A DNA stretch of 64,000 bases, taken from positions 124,001 through 188,000 of the forward strand of contig NZ_BMJE01000002.1 in assembly GCF_014642915.1 (NCBI RefSeq). The letters run 5' to 3'. A model generated the notes under the pieces. The model made no database searches. It had not been told where the DNA came from and was given only the letters and a program-made list of their open reading frames with translations. Source of the DNA: Flavobacterium suaedae (lineage in GTDB: Bacteria > Bacteroidota > Bacteroidia > Flavobacteriales > Flavobacteriaceae). Position 1 is the stretch's first letter; every line of letters starts with the position of its first letter. Made by a program: the position numbers and the translations under genes. Of this stretch, positions 1 through 8,304 are shown piece by piece.

Positions 1-849
1 TACCGGGTTTACAGGAGTGTGTAATGGATGCTGTCTTGTGTTTTTAACGGCTAACTCGTCTGCATCAGCAGAGCGGTCGTATATATTTACAGGTGCAGTA
101 TACGTGTTGGAAGTGTAAGAATCACTTAGTAGAGGTCCCGGTGTATCGGTACTTTCCAGCTTATAACTGTTTTTATAATTAAATTCAGTACCTGTTGTAT
201 TACCTAAATCGGGTTCAGAGCCATCTGTAGTATATATAATTACCGCATTAGGATTAGTGTGTGATAATGTAAGGTCAAAAGCTTCTGTGTACAGTCCTGA
301 TTCGTGAGAGAATACAGGAGGTGTTAATAGTTCAGATAGTCCTGTACCTGTATTCGACTCTCCCGGTGTTGGAGTATAGAAAAATAACCAATCTCCTGTG
401 CCATCAGGCTGTCTTCCTGTAGAAACATCTCCTTCAAGAGCTGTGGCGGGAGCTTGGTTAACAATGTTTTCGTCAGAACTGGTAAGTGTTATGACTTCTC
501 CTCCCGAACTGATTTTAAAGTTGGTGTGTAGTGGTTCTCCTGCAATAGCACGATCCTTATCAGATGCCCATATCAGCATATATTCATTAGCTGCTATAGT
601 AACATCAGGGAAAACCCACTTAAACGGAACAGTTTCATCATCTGAAATACCGAATCCCTGTAAGTTTACAGGGGTTGTTCCGTAGTTATAAATTTCAATC
701 CAGTCTTCATTATCTCCATCTTCATCTTCAATAATAGAGTTGTTTGATGACATTACTTCGTTAATTGCAATTTCCTGAGTCCAGCCTATACTGTAACTCA
801 TGAGTAGCAAAAATAAAGCACATAGCTTTTTAAGGGTAGTTTTACTCAT
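1..849 (-). CDS. Secreted lamin-tail domain protein, probable CotH-kinase family (N-terminal part)
   Basis: The reading frame starts at ATG 849 and stays open to the window edge, giving the first 283 residues of a longer protein. Residues 1-25 look like a signal peptide (charged start, then a leucine-rich core). Residues about 26-150 match a lamin-tail domain: an IxINEVMSSN opening, EDGDNEDWIEIYN, then NLQGFGISDD and FPDVTIAANEYMLIWAS. Residues about 180-283 (IYTTDGSEPD and following) resemble a chitobiase/hexosaminidase C-terminal beta-sandwich. In Bacteroidota this domain order commonly precedes a CotH kinase-like domain, which would lie outside the window, so the CotH call is inference. 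A -7 element (TATTTTTG on the minus strand, 915-922) lies upstream. The protein is presumably exported and may carry a T9SS tail, which cannot be seen here. Confidence 0.75.
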   Translation of the reverse strand, partial: MSKTTLKKLCALFLLLMSYSIGWTQEIAINEVMSSNNSIIEDEDGDNEDWIEIYNYGTTPVNLQGFGISDDETVPFKWVFPDVTIAANEYMLIWASDKDRAIAGEPLHTNFKISSGGEVITLTSSDENIVNQAPATALEGDVSTGRQPDGTGDWLFFYTPTPGESNTGTGLSELLTPPVFSHESGLYTEAFDLTLSHTNPNAVIIYTTDGSEPDLGNTTGTEFNYKNSYKLESTDTPGPLLSDSYTSNTYTAPVNIYDRSADADELAVKNTRQHPLHTPVNPV

Positions 850-914
850 GTAATAACATTTAAGAGTTTAAAATAATTTTAAGTATTTATAAGGTATAGG
901 GAATTAATGCTTTA

Positions 915-922
915 CAAAAATA
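915..922 (-). promoter_or_regulatory. Putative -7 promoter element of the lamin-tail/CotH gene
   Basis: Read on the minus strand this is TATTTTTG, a full match to the Bacteroidota TAnnTTTG element. It would start transcription about 60 nt before the ATG at 849. No clear -33 TTG was found, so this is a moderate call. Confidence 0.4.
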
Positions 923-976
923 ATGTTTTATAAAAGTTATGGTACATTTATTTTTTAAATATGTTAATACTTAAAG

Positions 977-1987
977 CTATTTGTATAACGCTACAGCTTT
1001 TTCGTGTTTTTTCCTGATTTTTCTTCGTAAAAGTCGGGGTTTTATAACCTCTATACACTCACCAAAACCTAAAATAAGACGTTCCAGTTCAAAGTTTATA
1101 TGTACATCCAGTTTAACTATAATACTTTTGTCCTCCAATTCCTCTATAACCTCCTGAGTATGGTGTAAGGGTTTGGTAAGTACATAGGGAGCATTACTTC
1201 TATCTACTTTTAAATGAATTTCTTGTACATGCTCTTCTGCCAATACGGTAACGCCAACGGTGTTTTTATAATATTCTTCTCCGTTAAAGTTAATATCCAA
1301 ATAGGGAATGTTTAAATCATAATCTACTTTCTCAATCCTGTCCAATGCGAAAGTAGCTATTGGTTTTTTTGCTGAAGTTTTACCTACCAAAAACCATCTG
1401 TTATTAAACTCTTTTAAGATGAATGGGTGAAAAACAATCTCCGATGCCTCTCTGGCTTTAAATGATTTATAGGTAATTCGTAATACTATTTTTTTGAGTA
1501 TTGCCTGATATAGTGTGTCAAGATACTCCAATCCCTTTAGGTTCTCGTTTTTATCTAAATGGATAATAGCCGATTGTTTTGTTTTTTCAGTGTATACCTT
1601 GTCTTCCAATCGTTGAATGATACCGCCCAACTCCGAGAACAGCGAAAAATCTTTAAACTGTTTCAGCATTTCTACCGTTTCGGTAAGCACGCTCATATCA
1701 TTTTCATTAAGCGGGATATCAGTTATAGAATATTCAGGGTCTTCATACTGGTAAAACTTTTTGTCATAGACTACAATAGGGGCGTTGTACCCCAGTTTAT
1801 CACTTCGCATCATTTGTATATCAAGCTGAATTGTGCGCTTGCTCACGTTTACTTCTCTGCCTTCATATTCGTATAGTGCGTTGGAACAAGCTTCAATTAA
1901 GTCATCTAAAGTCCATTCCCTGTAATTGTTTTGCAGGCATTTATCAATGGTTTTATAGCGTATTAAAGCATTTTTATTAAGAGCCAT
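977..1987 (-). CDS. WYL-domain transcriptional regulator
   Basis: The 336-residue protein has an N-terminal winged helix-turn-helix region (about residues 5-75, containing WTLDDLIEACSNAL and VSKRTIQLDIQMMR). A WYL domain follows at about 155-225, with ILKEFNNRWFLVGK and the FALDRIEKV strand, and then a C-terminal WCX-like extension. WYL proteins are ligand-sensing regulators often found beside phage-defence and nucleic-acid-stress loci; some are thought to sense nucleic acids. The gene is divergent from rtcB and shares a 161 bp intergenic region containing an inverted repeat (2024-2044). The same repeat recurs upstream of the operon starting at 3813, so this protein is the obvious candidate to bind both sites. 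Whether it activates or represses cannot be told from sequence. Confidence 0.88.
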   Translation of the reverse strand: MALNKNALIRYKTIDKCLQNNYREWTLDDLIEACSNALYEYEGREVNVSKRTIQLDIQMMRSDKLGYNAPIVVYDKKFYQYEDPEYSITDIPLNENDMSVLTETVEMLKQFKDFSLFSELGGIIQRLEDKVYTEKTKQSAIIHLDKNENLKGLEYLDTLYQAILKKIVLRITYKSFKAREASEIVFHPFILKEFNNRWFLVGKTSAKKPIATFALDRIEKVDYDLNIPYLDINFNGEEYYKNTVGVTVLAEEHVQEIHLKVDRSNAPYVLTKPLHHTQEVIEELEDKSIIVKLDVHINFELERLILGFGECIEVIKPRLLRRKIRKKHEKAVALYK

Positions 1988-2023
1988 AACAGATTTTTTT
2001 GGAAAAATAGTGAATAATTTCTT

Positions 2024-2044
2024 CTACGCAAAAAGAATGCGTAG
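2024..2044. promoter_or_regulatory. Putative operator 1 (inverted repeat CTACGCA-N7-TGCGTAG)
   Basis: A perfect 7-bp inverted repeat with a 7-bp spacer lies in the divergent region between the WYL regulator and rtcB. The same half-sites and spacing recur at 3546-3566. The -7-like sequence AATATTTG follows at 2054-2061, so the repeat covers the -33 region of the rtcB promoter. The binding protein is inferred to be the adjacent WYL regulator. Confidence 0.65.
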
Positions 2045-2053
2045 TTGGGTTAA

Positions 2054-2061
2054 AATATTTG
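2054..2061 (+). promoter_or_regulatory. Putative -7 element of rtcB
   Basis: AATATTTG is a near match to TAnnTTTG (the first base differs). It lies 14 bp after operator 1 when measured to the TTTG, closely matching the 13 bp seen at operator 2. The weak match would fit a promoter needing an activator. Confidence 0.4.
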
Positions 2062-2101
2062 TATCGGAATCAAAACAATCTATACTAGATTAAACAGTAG
2101 T

Positions 2102-2129
2102 GCTCCGCCTAACGAGGGGTCGGCGGAGC
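2102..2129 (+). promoter_or_regulatory. GC-rich hairpin in the rtcB leader
   Basis: GCTCCGCC and GGCGGAGC form an 8-bp stem with a 12-nt loop in otherwise AT-rich leader RNA, 19 nt before the rtcB ATG. A smaller 6-bp hairpin (2077-2091) precedes it. No T run follows, so it is not a canonical terminator. It could protect the message or regulate translation. Confidence 0.45.
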
Positions 2130-2136
2130 TCCCTAA

Positions 2137-3537
<1,401 letters not shown>

Positions 3538-3545
3538 AAAAAATA

Positions 3546-3566
3546 CTACGCAAAATGATTGCGTAC
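3546..3566. promoter_or_regulatory. Putative operator 2 (CTACGCA-N7-TGCGTAC)
   Basis: This site has the same half-sites and 7-bp spacing as operator 1; the inner inverted repeat is TACGCAA-N5-TTGCGTA (3547-3565). A full -7 element TACTTTTG follows at 3575-3582, so the site again covers the -33 region. It lies just after the rtcB stop and would control the operon starting at 3813. Confidence 0.65.
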
Positions 3567-3574
3567 TACAACTA

Positions 3575-3582
3575 TACTTTTG
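3575..3582 (+). promoter_or_regulatory. Promoter -7 element for the TerD-like/RlaP operon
   Basis: TACTTTTG matches TAnnTTTG exactly and lies 13 bp downstream of operator 2, measured to the TTTG. It predicts an unusually long leader of about 225 nt before the ATG at 3813. Confidence 0.5.
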
Positions 3583-3612
3583 AAGTGTAATTAAAAAACA
3601 AAGTAAAAATCG

Positions 3613-3773
3613 GCAAAGGGAGTTCCTATTTATTTCCAAAAGATTACTTCTCGCTGATAAATAAAAGACAAAAAGAGTTCCTATATACTGGTTCGACTCC
3701 AGTGCTCGAAAGAGTCGTGGTTGATTTTACTCTTCGTCTTTTTAAAATAGGTAAAGGAAGTTCCTATTTATCA
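3613..3773 (+). repeat. Leader with three GTTCCTAT repeats and an orphan tRNA-like T-arm
   Basis: Three copies of a short repeat, roughly AAAG-N-(A/G)AGTTCCTATTTAT, occur at 3613-3633, 3670-3688 and 3749-3773; the third contains the palindrome AGGAAGTTCCT. Between copies 2 and 3, at 3687-3703, ACTGG-TTCGACT-CCAGT forms a textbook tRNA T-arm (5-bp stem, 7-nt TTCGACT loop) without a recognisable tRNA body. An alternative hairpin CGACTC/GAGTCG (3694-3717) overlaps it. The stretch 3538-3812 has no coding potential that I recognise and is probably transcribed as the leader of the downstream operon. Confidence 0.5.
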
Positions 3774-3812
3774 ACCCTTAATTGACATACTTCCCACTTA
3801 TTTTTTATAAAA

Positions 3813-5576
3813 ATGAAAACATTAAAATTATTCAATGCAGTTGTTGCTAAAGAGTCAACTCAAAAACCATTTGTATCAGAACAAGGTTTTATAATAGAAT
3901 CCGGTGCACTATGGGCTAAAAAAGAAATTATTAAGTTTTATAAAGATGAAAAACTTGATGGTTACGGACTGAATAAAACATTCCATAAGTCATGGAGCAA
4001 AATTCTGTTCAGTTCACGTGAGAATTTATTGATGGAGCAGATTGCACATTATATATCTACTTACGGCAGTAACTTTCAGAGTGAAATTTATATACCCGAA
4101 GAGGTGCTGAATGTACCTGGACTAAAAGTTACCTTTAAGGTAGTTAAGGCTTATACAAAAGCTGAAATGACTAACAAATGTTTAGCGTTATTGCAGTCGG
4201 GTATTGCCTTGAAGGAAGAAACAATAAATGATGTTTTATCTGTTTTAGCAGATGAACTTGGCTTTAAGTTTACAGGTAATGAGAATATTAAAAACAAAGA
4301 GGCGGTAATAAAGCTGGCCGATATGTATGGTGTGCTGCCTACCGATACTATGGAGTTTTTCCGTTACATTATTTACAGGGCTACAGGCGAATCATTATTA
4401 ATTAAAAATGATGATGCCATAACAGCTATTACGGAGTCTAATTATAATCCGGCAGTTCAGTTAGAACAGTTTGGTTTAGAAAAAATGGCAGAGATATTTA
4501 ACCGTTTCAAGCCCTTGTTTTTAGCGTTTAAGCCTAAGTGCGGTAAAACAATTAATAAGATAACTAAGCTGTCTAAAATACATCATAAGCCATTAGTTGT
4601 AAATCCGTTGAACTATGTTACCAGTATGCTGCTTTCAAAAGCAGATATGCATTGGTTAGATAACGCTACACCTTTTGCATTGTTCAAAGCTATTTCAGCT
4701 TGTTATACACGGATGAATGGTCAGGATGCATTTTTGTACCGTATAAGAAACGGTAAATCCTTCGTTAAAAAAGGAGATACAAAGCATGTTGTTTGGAATA
4801 ATTATCAATTCCTGGAAAACTATATAAAAACAAGATTTAATATAGCAGGTAAGACATTTTTTATGCCCTACGATGTACAGTTTGCCTTGCCAACCTCAGA
4901 GAAAATGTATGTAGGTAACATTCCTACGGGTACCAAGTTTTATGGTAATGCTTTAGCGGTTGGCGTGTATTGGGAGGATGCCTGGGGTGCTCGTGATATT
5001 GATGTATCAGGTTTAAACATTGGCGGAAAAGTAGGCTGGAATTCAGCTTACAATCAGGCTAATAATCTGTTATATTCAGGTGATATTACCAGTGCACCAA
5101 ACGGAGCGGTAGAGTACTTATATGCTAAGAGAGGTTTAAGCATGCCAACGCTTATTATGAGTAATGTATTCTCGGGTTCGGGTAACTGTGAGTATAAAAT
5201 AATTGTTGGTAAGGGTGATAGCGTAAACTACAACTATATGATGGATCCTAATAAACTATTTGCAGAGGTTAAATGCCAGTCAGTAGAAATAGGAACCGTA
5301 TTAGGTATGTTAATCCCCGAAGGTAAACGACAAAGTTTTGTATTACTAAACTTTGGCTCGGGTAATGCAAGAGTTTCCGGTAATTCGGAAGTGTCGTTAC
5401 TTGCTACCCAAGCTTTATACCAGCAATGGCATAATCCTTTGATGTTTAATAATATTATTGAGCTATTAGGTGGAGAGATAGTTACAAAAGAGGATGAGGC
5501 TGATTATAATTTCTCTTTAAATAAATTAGAGAAGGACAGCTTTATAAAAGTTTTTACAGATAACGATTTAAAGTAA
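3813..5576 (+). CDS. Conserved hypothetical protein with a TerD-like segment, RNA-repair operon
   Basis: I do not firmly recognise this 587-residue soluble protein; no signal peptide or membrane segment is seen. Residues 1-350 are mostly helical, with many Lys and aromatic residues. Residues about 390-460 (LAVGVYWED, ARDIDVSGLN, LLYSGDIT, then a hydrophobic strand LIMSNVFSG) follow the strand and acidic-residue pattern of TerD-type calcium-binding beta-sandwiches (VGLGWD, FDLDASVF, QGDN, VFAVTIY in TerD). This remote resemblance is my inference by eye. The stop overlaps the next start by one base (TAATG), so it is translationally coupled to the two nucleotidyltransferases. A Ro60/TROVE identity was considered, because RtcB often travels with Ro, but I see no TROVE or vWA signature. 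Confidence 0.6.
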   Translation: MKTLKLFNAVVAKESTQKPFVSEQGFIIESGALWAKKEIIKFYKDEKLDGYGLNKTFHKSWSKILFSSRENLLMEQIAHYISTYGSNFQSEIYIPEEVLNVPGLKVTFKVVKAYTKAEMTNKCLALLQSGIALKEETINDVLSVLADELGFKFTGNENIKNKEAVIKLADMYGVLPTDTMEFFRYIIYRATGESLLIKNDDAITAITESNYNPAVQLEQFGLEKMAEIFNRFKPLFLAFKPKCGKTINKITKLSKIHHKPLVVNPLNYVTSMLLSKADMHWLDNATPFALFKAISACYTRMNGQDAFLYRIRNGKSFVKKGDTKHVVWNNYQFLENYIKTRFNIAGKTFFMPYDVQFALPTSEKMYVGNIPTGTKFYGNALAVGVYWEDAWGARDIDVSGLNIGGKVGWNSAYNQANNLLYSGDITSAPNGAVEYLYAKRGLSMPTLIMSNVFSGSGNCEYKIIVGKGDSVNYNYMMDPNKLFAEVKCQSVEIGTVLGMLIPEGKRQSFVLLNFGSGNARVSGNSEVSLLATQALYQQWHNPLMFNNIIELLGGEIVTKEDEADYNFSLNKLEKDSFIKVFTDNDLK

Positions 5577-6322
5577 TGAAAGATAGAATACTAAATAAAT
5601 TAAAACAAATAGAACAGGAACGAAATGTAGAAATCCTGTTCGCAGTAGAATCGGGAAGTAGGGCATGGGACTTTGCTTCCCCCGACTCTGATTACGATAT
5701 ACGTTTTGTATATAAGCACCCAAAAGACTGGTATTTAAACCTGTGGGAACAGGGAGATACTATACAGTTTATGACCGAAGATGATTTAGATGGTTCGGGT
5801 TGGGATGTACGCAAAGCATTACGGCTCTTGGCAAAATCCAATGCCTCATTTTTAGGCTGGTTGTTTTCTCCGGTTGTTTACATAGAAAACGGTACATTTT
5901 TAAAGGAGGCAAAAGAACTTGCCGACAACAACTTTAATCCTGTAGCGGGCTTTTATCATTACCATAGTATGAACAAAGGTTTTGAGGAAACATTGGGTAC
6001 AAATGAAATGACCCTGAAAAGCTTTTTCTATGCTATCCGTACGGCATTATGCGCTAACTGGATATATAAAAATGGTACTGTGCCAACAGTATTGTTTAAG
6101 GAACTATATCCTTTGATAGATAGTGGTTATCATAAAGTTCTTGATGACTTGATAGCTTTAAAGGCTACGCAGATTGAAAAGAGTAATGAGCCTGTTGATG
6201 ATGTTTTAATCGATTTGGTGCGTACTATTGTAGCCGAAAACAATAAGGTTAAAAACGATTTGGTTAATAGCAAGCCAAACCTGGAAGAATTTAATAAGCT
6301 CTTCTTAAAAACAATATCATGA
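5576..6322 (+). CDS. RlaP-like nucleotidyltransferase 1
   Basis: This 248-residue protein carries a pol-beta superfamily nucleotidyltransferase signature near its N-terminus: GSRAW at Gly27-Trp31, then SDYDIR with catalytic-type acids Asp39 and Asp41. The longer pattern GSRAWxxxSPDSDYDIRF and the helical remainder fit the family known as RlaP (RNA ligase-associated polymerase-beta-like; older annotation YcgL-type predicted nucleotidyltransferase). Such proteins occur beside RNA ligases and are proposed to modify RNA ends before or after ligation; the substrate is not established. The start overlaps the upstream stop by one base, and its end overlaps the next gene by four bases, indicating one coupled operon. 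Confidence 0.8.
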   Translation: MKDRILNKLKQIEQERNVEILFAVESGSRAWDFASPDSDYDIRFVYKHPKDWYLNLWEQGDTIQFMTEDDLDGSGWDVRKALRLLAKSNASFLGWLFSPVVYIENGTFLKEAKELADNNFNPVAGFYHYHSMNKGFEETLGTNEMTLKSFFYAIRTALCANWIYKNGTVPTVLFKELYPLIDSGYHKVLDDLIALKATQIEKSNEPVDDVLIDLVRTIVAENNKVKNDLVNSKPNLEEFNKLFLKTIS

Positions 6323-7380
6323 CTATAGACGATTTGAAAAAATCAGGAAGTATAATATTTGAATGTATTGCCGGAAGCAGAGCATACGGTTTGGACACCC
6401 CTCAATCGGATACCGATATACGAGGGGTGTTTATATTGCCTGAAAATGATTTTTATTCCTTAAACTATGTAGATCAGGTTAATAATGAAACGAATGACAT
6501 TGTTTATTATGAGCTGAAAAAGTTCATGGAGTTATGTTTAAAAAACAACCCTAATATTTTAGAGCTTTTAAACGTTCCTGAAGAATGCATTTTATATAAA
6601 CATCCTTTATTCGATAAAATAAAAACAGATTATTTCCTGTCGAAGCAATGCGAATTGTCATTTGCTAATTATGCTTATGCTCAGATTAAAAAAGCCAGAG
6701 GGTTAGAAAAGAAAATTGTAAACCCAATGGAAAAAGAGCGTAAATCAGTACTCGATTTTTGTGTGGTGTACACTAACGGAGAATCTAAAAAACTAAAAAA
6801 GTTTTTATCAGAAAAAGGTATAGCGCAGGAAAACTGTGGTATCAGTAGTATTCCTAATCTGAAAGATTGTTATAATTTATATCATAGCACTGCTATTCCT
6901 TATAAAGGAATCATGAAAAGTGATATAGCTAATGATGTTGCTTTGAGCTCAATACCTAAAGAAGAAAGCGCAATAGCAATGGTGTACTTTAATAAAGAAG
7001 GGTATTCTACCTATTGTAAAAAGTATAAAGAATACTGGGATTGGGTAGAAAAACGAAATGAAGAACGTTATAATACAACCGTTACCCATGGTAAAAATTA
7101 TGACTCTAAAAACATGATGCATACCTTTAGATTACTGCACATGGCGAAGGAAATAGCGGTGGAGAATGTTATTAATGTTAAGCGTAACGACAGAACATTT
7201 CTGTTAGATATAAAAAACGGAGTATATGATTACGACCAGCTTGTAAATTGGGCTGAAGAAAGAAAAAATGAGTTACAGGAACTTTATGCAGTTTCAAAAC
7301 TGCCTGAAAGACCAAAAATTGAAGAAGTAAACCAATTACTGATTGAAATCAGAAAATCATTTTACAATCAGGCAGTATAA
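6319..7380 (+). CDS. RlaP-like nucleotidyltransferase 2
   Basis: This second, longer (353-residue) member of the same superfamily has the motif GSRAYG (Gly19 onward) and SDTDIRG with acids Asp31 and Asp33, closely matching the preceding protein around the active site but diverging elsewhere. The C-terminal half is helical and basic, with a conserved-looking MMHTFRLLHMAKEIA segment. The ATG overlaps the previous stop by four bases. Two nucleotidyltransferases in one operon suggest either a heteromeric enzyme or two different end-processing activities. RNA as substrate is inferred from rtcB and the tRNA array on either side. It is followed within about 50 bp by structured RNA 1. Confidence 0.8.
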   Translation: MTIDDLKKSGSIIFECIAGSRAYGLDTPQSDTDIRGVFILPENDFYSLNYVDQVNNETNDIVYYELKKFMELCLKNNPNILELLNVPEECILYKHPLFDKIKTDYFLSKQCELSFANYAYAQIKKARGLEKKIVNPMEKERKSVLDFCVVYTNGESKKLKKFLSEKGIAQENCGISSIPNLKDCYNLYHSTAIPYKGIMKSDIANDVALSSIPKEESAIAMVYFNKEGYSTYCKKYKEYWDWVEKRNEERYNTTVTHGKNYDSKNMMHTFRLLHMAKEIAVENVINVKRNDRTFLLDIKNGVYDYDQLVNWAEERKNELQELYAVSKLPERPKIEEVNQLLIEIRKSFYNQAV

Positions 7381-7408
7381 ACTGAAAAAAATTATAATAT
7401 TTGCAATC

Positions 7409-7584
7409 GAAATGAATTCAAACAGATTACATAGCATTCAACAGCCGAGACTAAGTCTCTGTATTTCTCGCTCAGATATTGAGCGCGGTGGACGCTATGT
7501 GATAATTTTAAATGATTTTTAGAGGTAATAACTAAAATATCTATATACAATTTAAGCGTCCAAGTAATATTGGACGCTTTTTTT
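7409..7584 (+). ncRNA. Structured RNA 1 (three-way junction with terminator)
   Basis: A 7-bp closing stem ACATAGC (7429-7435)/GCTATGT (7494-7500) encloses two hairpins: GAGAC-TAA-GTCTC (7447-7459) and CGCTCA-GATAT-TGAGCG (7469-7485). Downstream is an intrinsic terminator with a 9-bp stem (7555-7578) and seven T. The terminator 5' arm AGCGTCCA (7555-7562) can instead pair with TGGACGCT at 7489-7496, which overlaps the closing stem, so the two folds exclude each other. The putative -7 sequence TAATATTTG (7395-7403) is imperfect, so this may be a separate RNA or the 3' end of the RlaP operon transcript. Folding was done by eye. Confidence 0.55.
7555..7584 (+). terminator. Intrinsic terminator of RNA 1/RlaP operon
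   Basis: AGCGTCCAA and TTGGACGCT form a 9-bp stem with a 6-nt loop, followed by seven T (7578-7584). Confidence 0.85.
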
Positions 7585-7770
7585 ATGAAATTTTTTTAAC
7601 GATATGAAACCGAGTAAACAAGAACATAAAAAATAAACATTGAACAAGAAACAATTGAGAGACAGACGATTGTTGAAAATCAGAAATATCTGCGTAATGC
7701 GGACAGGGATTTTTATGCCTTTAAATCAATATAAACAACTGATAATCAATAAAATAAATTAAAATTTTTC
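7585..7770. other. Non-coding stretch between RNA 1 and the RNA 2 promoter
   Basis: I see no convincing gene. ATG at 7603 opens only about ten codons. A frame over about 7633-7735 (residues ending DRDFYAFKSI) looks mildly protein-like but begins right after a stop and has no start codon, so it may be a decayed gene fragment. Confidence 0.4.
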
Positions 7771-7801
7771 TTGTATAAGTCAAAAATACATTTCATATTT
7801 G
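7771..7801 (+). promoter_or_regulatory. Promoter of RNA 2 and probably the tRNA array
   Basis: TTG at 7771-7773, a 20-bp spacer and CATATTTG at 7794-7801 make a good Bacteroidota promoter (seven of eight -7 bases). Transcription should start near 7807. I see no other promoter between here and the first tRNA at 8034. Confidence 0.6.
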
Positions 7802-7806
7802 CAACA

Positions 7807-8017
7807 GTAAAAACAACAACAAATAATGATAAAAATGAAACATCAAGTACTACATAGTATATATACAAGTCAGCAGCTCTGCCTGCCGCAGCCCATGCTG
7901 TTATGTAGTGATGACAAACTTGTTTCAACCCAAAAGGAGATGATATATGTAATGACCTAAATGTACAGGCATATCATACTATTCATGAGCATCTCCTAAA
8001 AAGAGATGCTTTTTTTT
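7807..8017 (+). ncRNA. Structured RNA 2, likely leader/attenuator of the tRNA array
   Basis: An 8-bp stem ACTACATA (7849-7856)/TATGTAGT (7902-7909) encloses the small palindrome GTATATATAC (7857-7866) and a hairpin CAGCA/TGCTG (7871-7900) with an inner CTGC/GCAG. The layout resembles RNA 1, including the TACATA/TATGT closing stem. Downstream, CATCTCC (7990-7996) can pair either with GGAGATG upstream (7936-7942) or, as GCATCTC, with GAGATGC (8003-8009) to make a terminator. The first tRNA starts 17 nt after the T run with no separate promoter seen, so I infer an antitermination-type leader. It could equally be an independent small RNA. Confidence 0.55.
7989..8017 (+). terminator. Intrinsic terminator at the end of RNA 2
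   Basis: GCATCTC/GAGATGC form a 7-bp stem with loop CTAAAAA, followed by eight T (8010-8017). It stands immediately before the tRNA array. Confidence 0.85.
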
Positions 8018-8033
8018 ATGGTTTAAAATTAAA

Positions 8034-8120
8034 GGAGAGTAGGTAAATACTGGTTTGTTACGCTTGCCTGCTAAGCTAGTTCACTGCAAAGTGGTGAAGG
8101 TTCGATTCCTTTGCTCTCCG
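8034..8120 (+). tRNA. tRNA-Ser(GCT), divergent
   Basis: Acceptor GGAGAGT pairs with GCTCTCC (T-G at the last pair). The D stem is GTAA/TTAC with GG in the loop. The anticodon loop CTGCTAA gives GCT; its stem CTTGC/GCTAG has a central T-T mismatch. A long variable arm fits serine, and the T loop is TTCGATT. Position 8 is A rather than the near-universal T. CCA is not encoded. First gene of the seven-tRNA array. Confidence 0.8.
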
Positions 8121-8126
8121 CAAAAA

Positions 8127-8199
8127 AGTACTGTAGCACAACGGCTAGTGCACCCGACTGTCTCTCGGAAGGTTGCGGGTTCAAATCCCGTCAGTACTG
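8127..8199 (+). tRNA. tRNA-Asp(GTC)
   Basis: Acceptor AGTACTG/CAGTACT, D stem GCAC/GTGC with GG in the loop, anticodon loop CTGTCTC, T arm GCGGG-TTCAAAT-CCCGT. The outermost anticodon-stem pair is a C-A mismatch. CCA is not encoded. Confidence 0.85.
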
Positions 8200-8204
8200 C
8201 AAAA

Positions 8205-8277
8205 CTGGGAATATAACAATTGGTAGTTTGCCTGCTTTGGATGCAGGAGGGTGCAGGTTCGAGTCCTGCTTCCCAGA
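8205..8277 (+). tRNA. tRNA-Pro(TGG)
   Basis: Acceptor CTGGGAA/TTCCCAG, anticodon arm CCTGC-TTTGGAT-GCAGG, T arm GCAGG-TTCGAGT-CCTGC. The D stem is weak (TAAC/GTTT). CCA is not encoded. Confidence 0.88.
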
Positions 8278-8304
8278 CTAATTTTTTAGAAGACAGATTG
8301 AAAT

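Noticed and set aside
398..685. 95-residue plus-strand frame
   Set aside because: Antisense to the lamin-tail domain gene, whose own frame shows clear domain motifs.
3613..3773. Three short repeats considered as a CRISPR array
   Set aside because: Repeats are only about 18 nt and imperfect, spacing is unequal (57 and about 80 bp), and no cas genes are nearby.
3813..5576. Ro60/TROVE protein, with RNA 1 and RNA 2 as Y RNAs
   Set aside because: Attractive because rtcB often adjoins Ro genes, but the protein shows no TROVE helical repeat or vWA metal-site signature, and the RNAs lack a recognisable Ro-binding stem or tRNA-like YrlA fold.
7603..7735. Small gene between RNA 1 and RNA 2
   Set aside because: The ATG frame stops after about ten codons; the better-looking frame has no start codon. 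At most a decayed fragment.
7746..7928. 60-residue frame on the minus strand
   Set aside because: It covers the promoter and structured part of RNA 2 on the opposite strand and resembles no protein.
7409..8017. Retron-type msr-msd RNA
   Set aside because: No reverse transcriptase gene occurs in the window.
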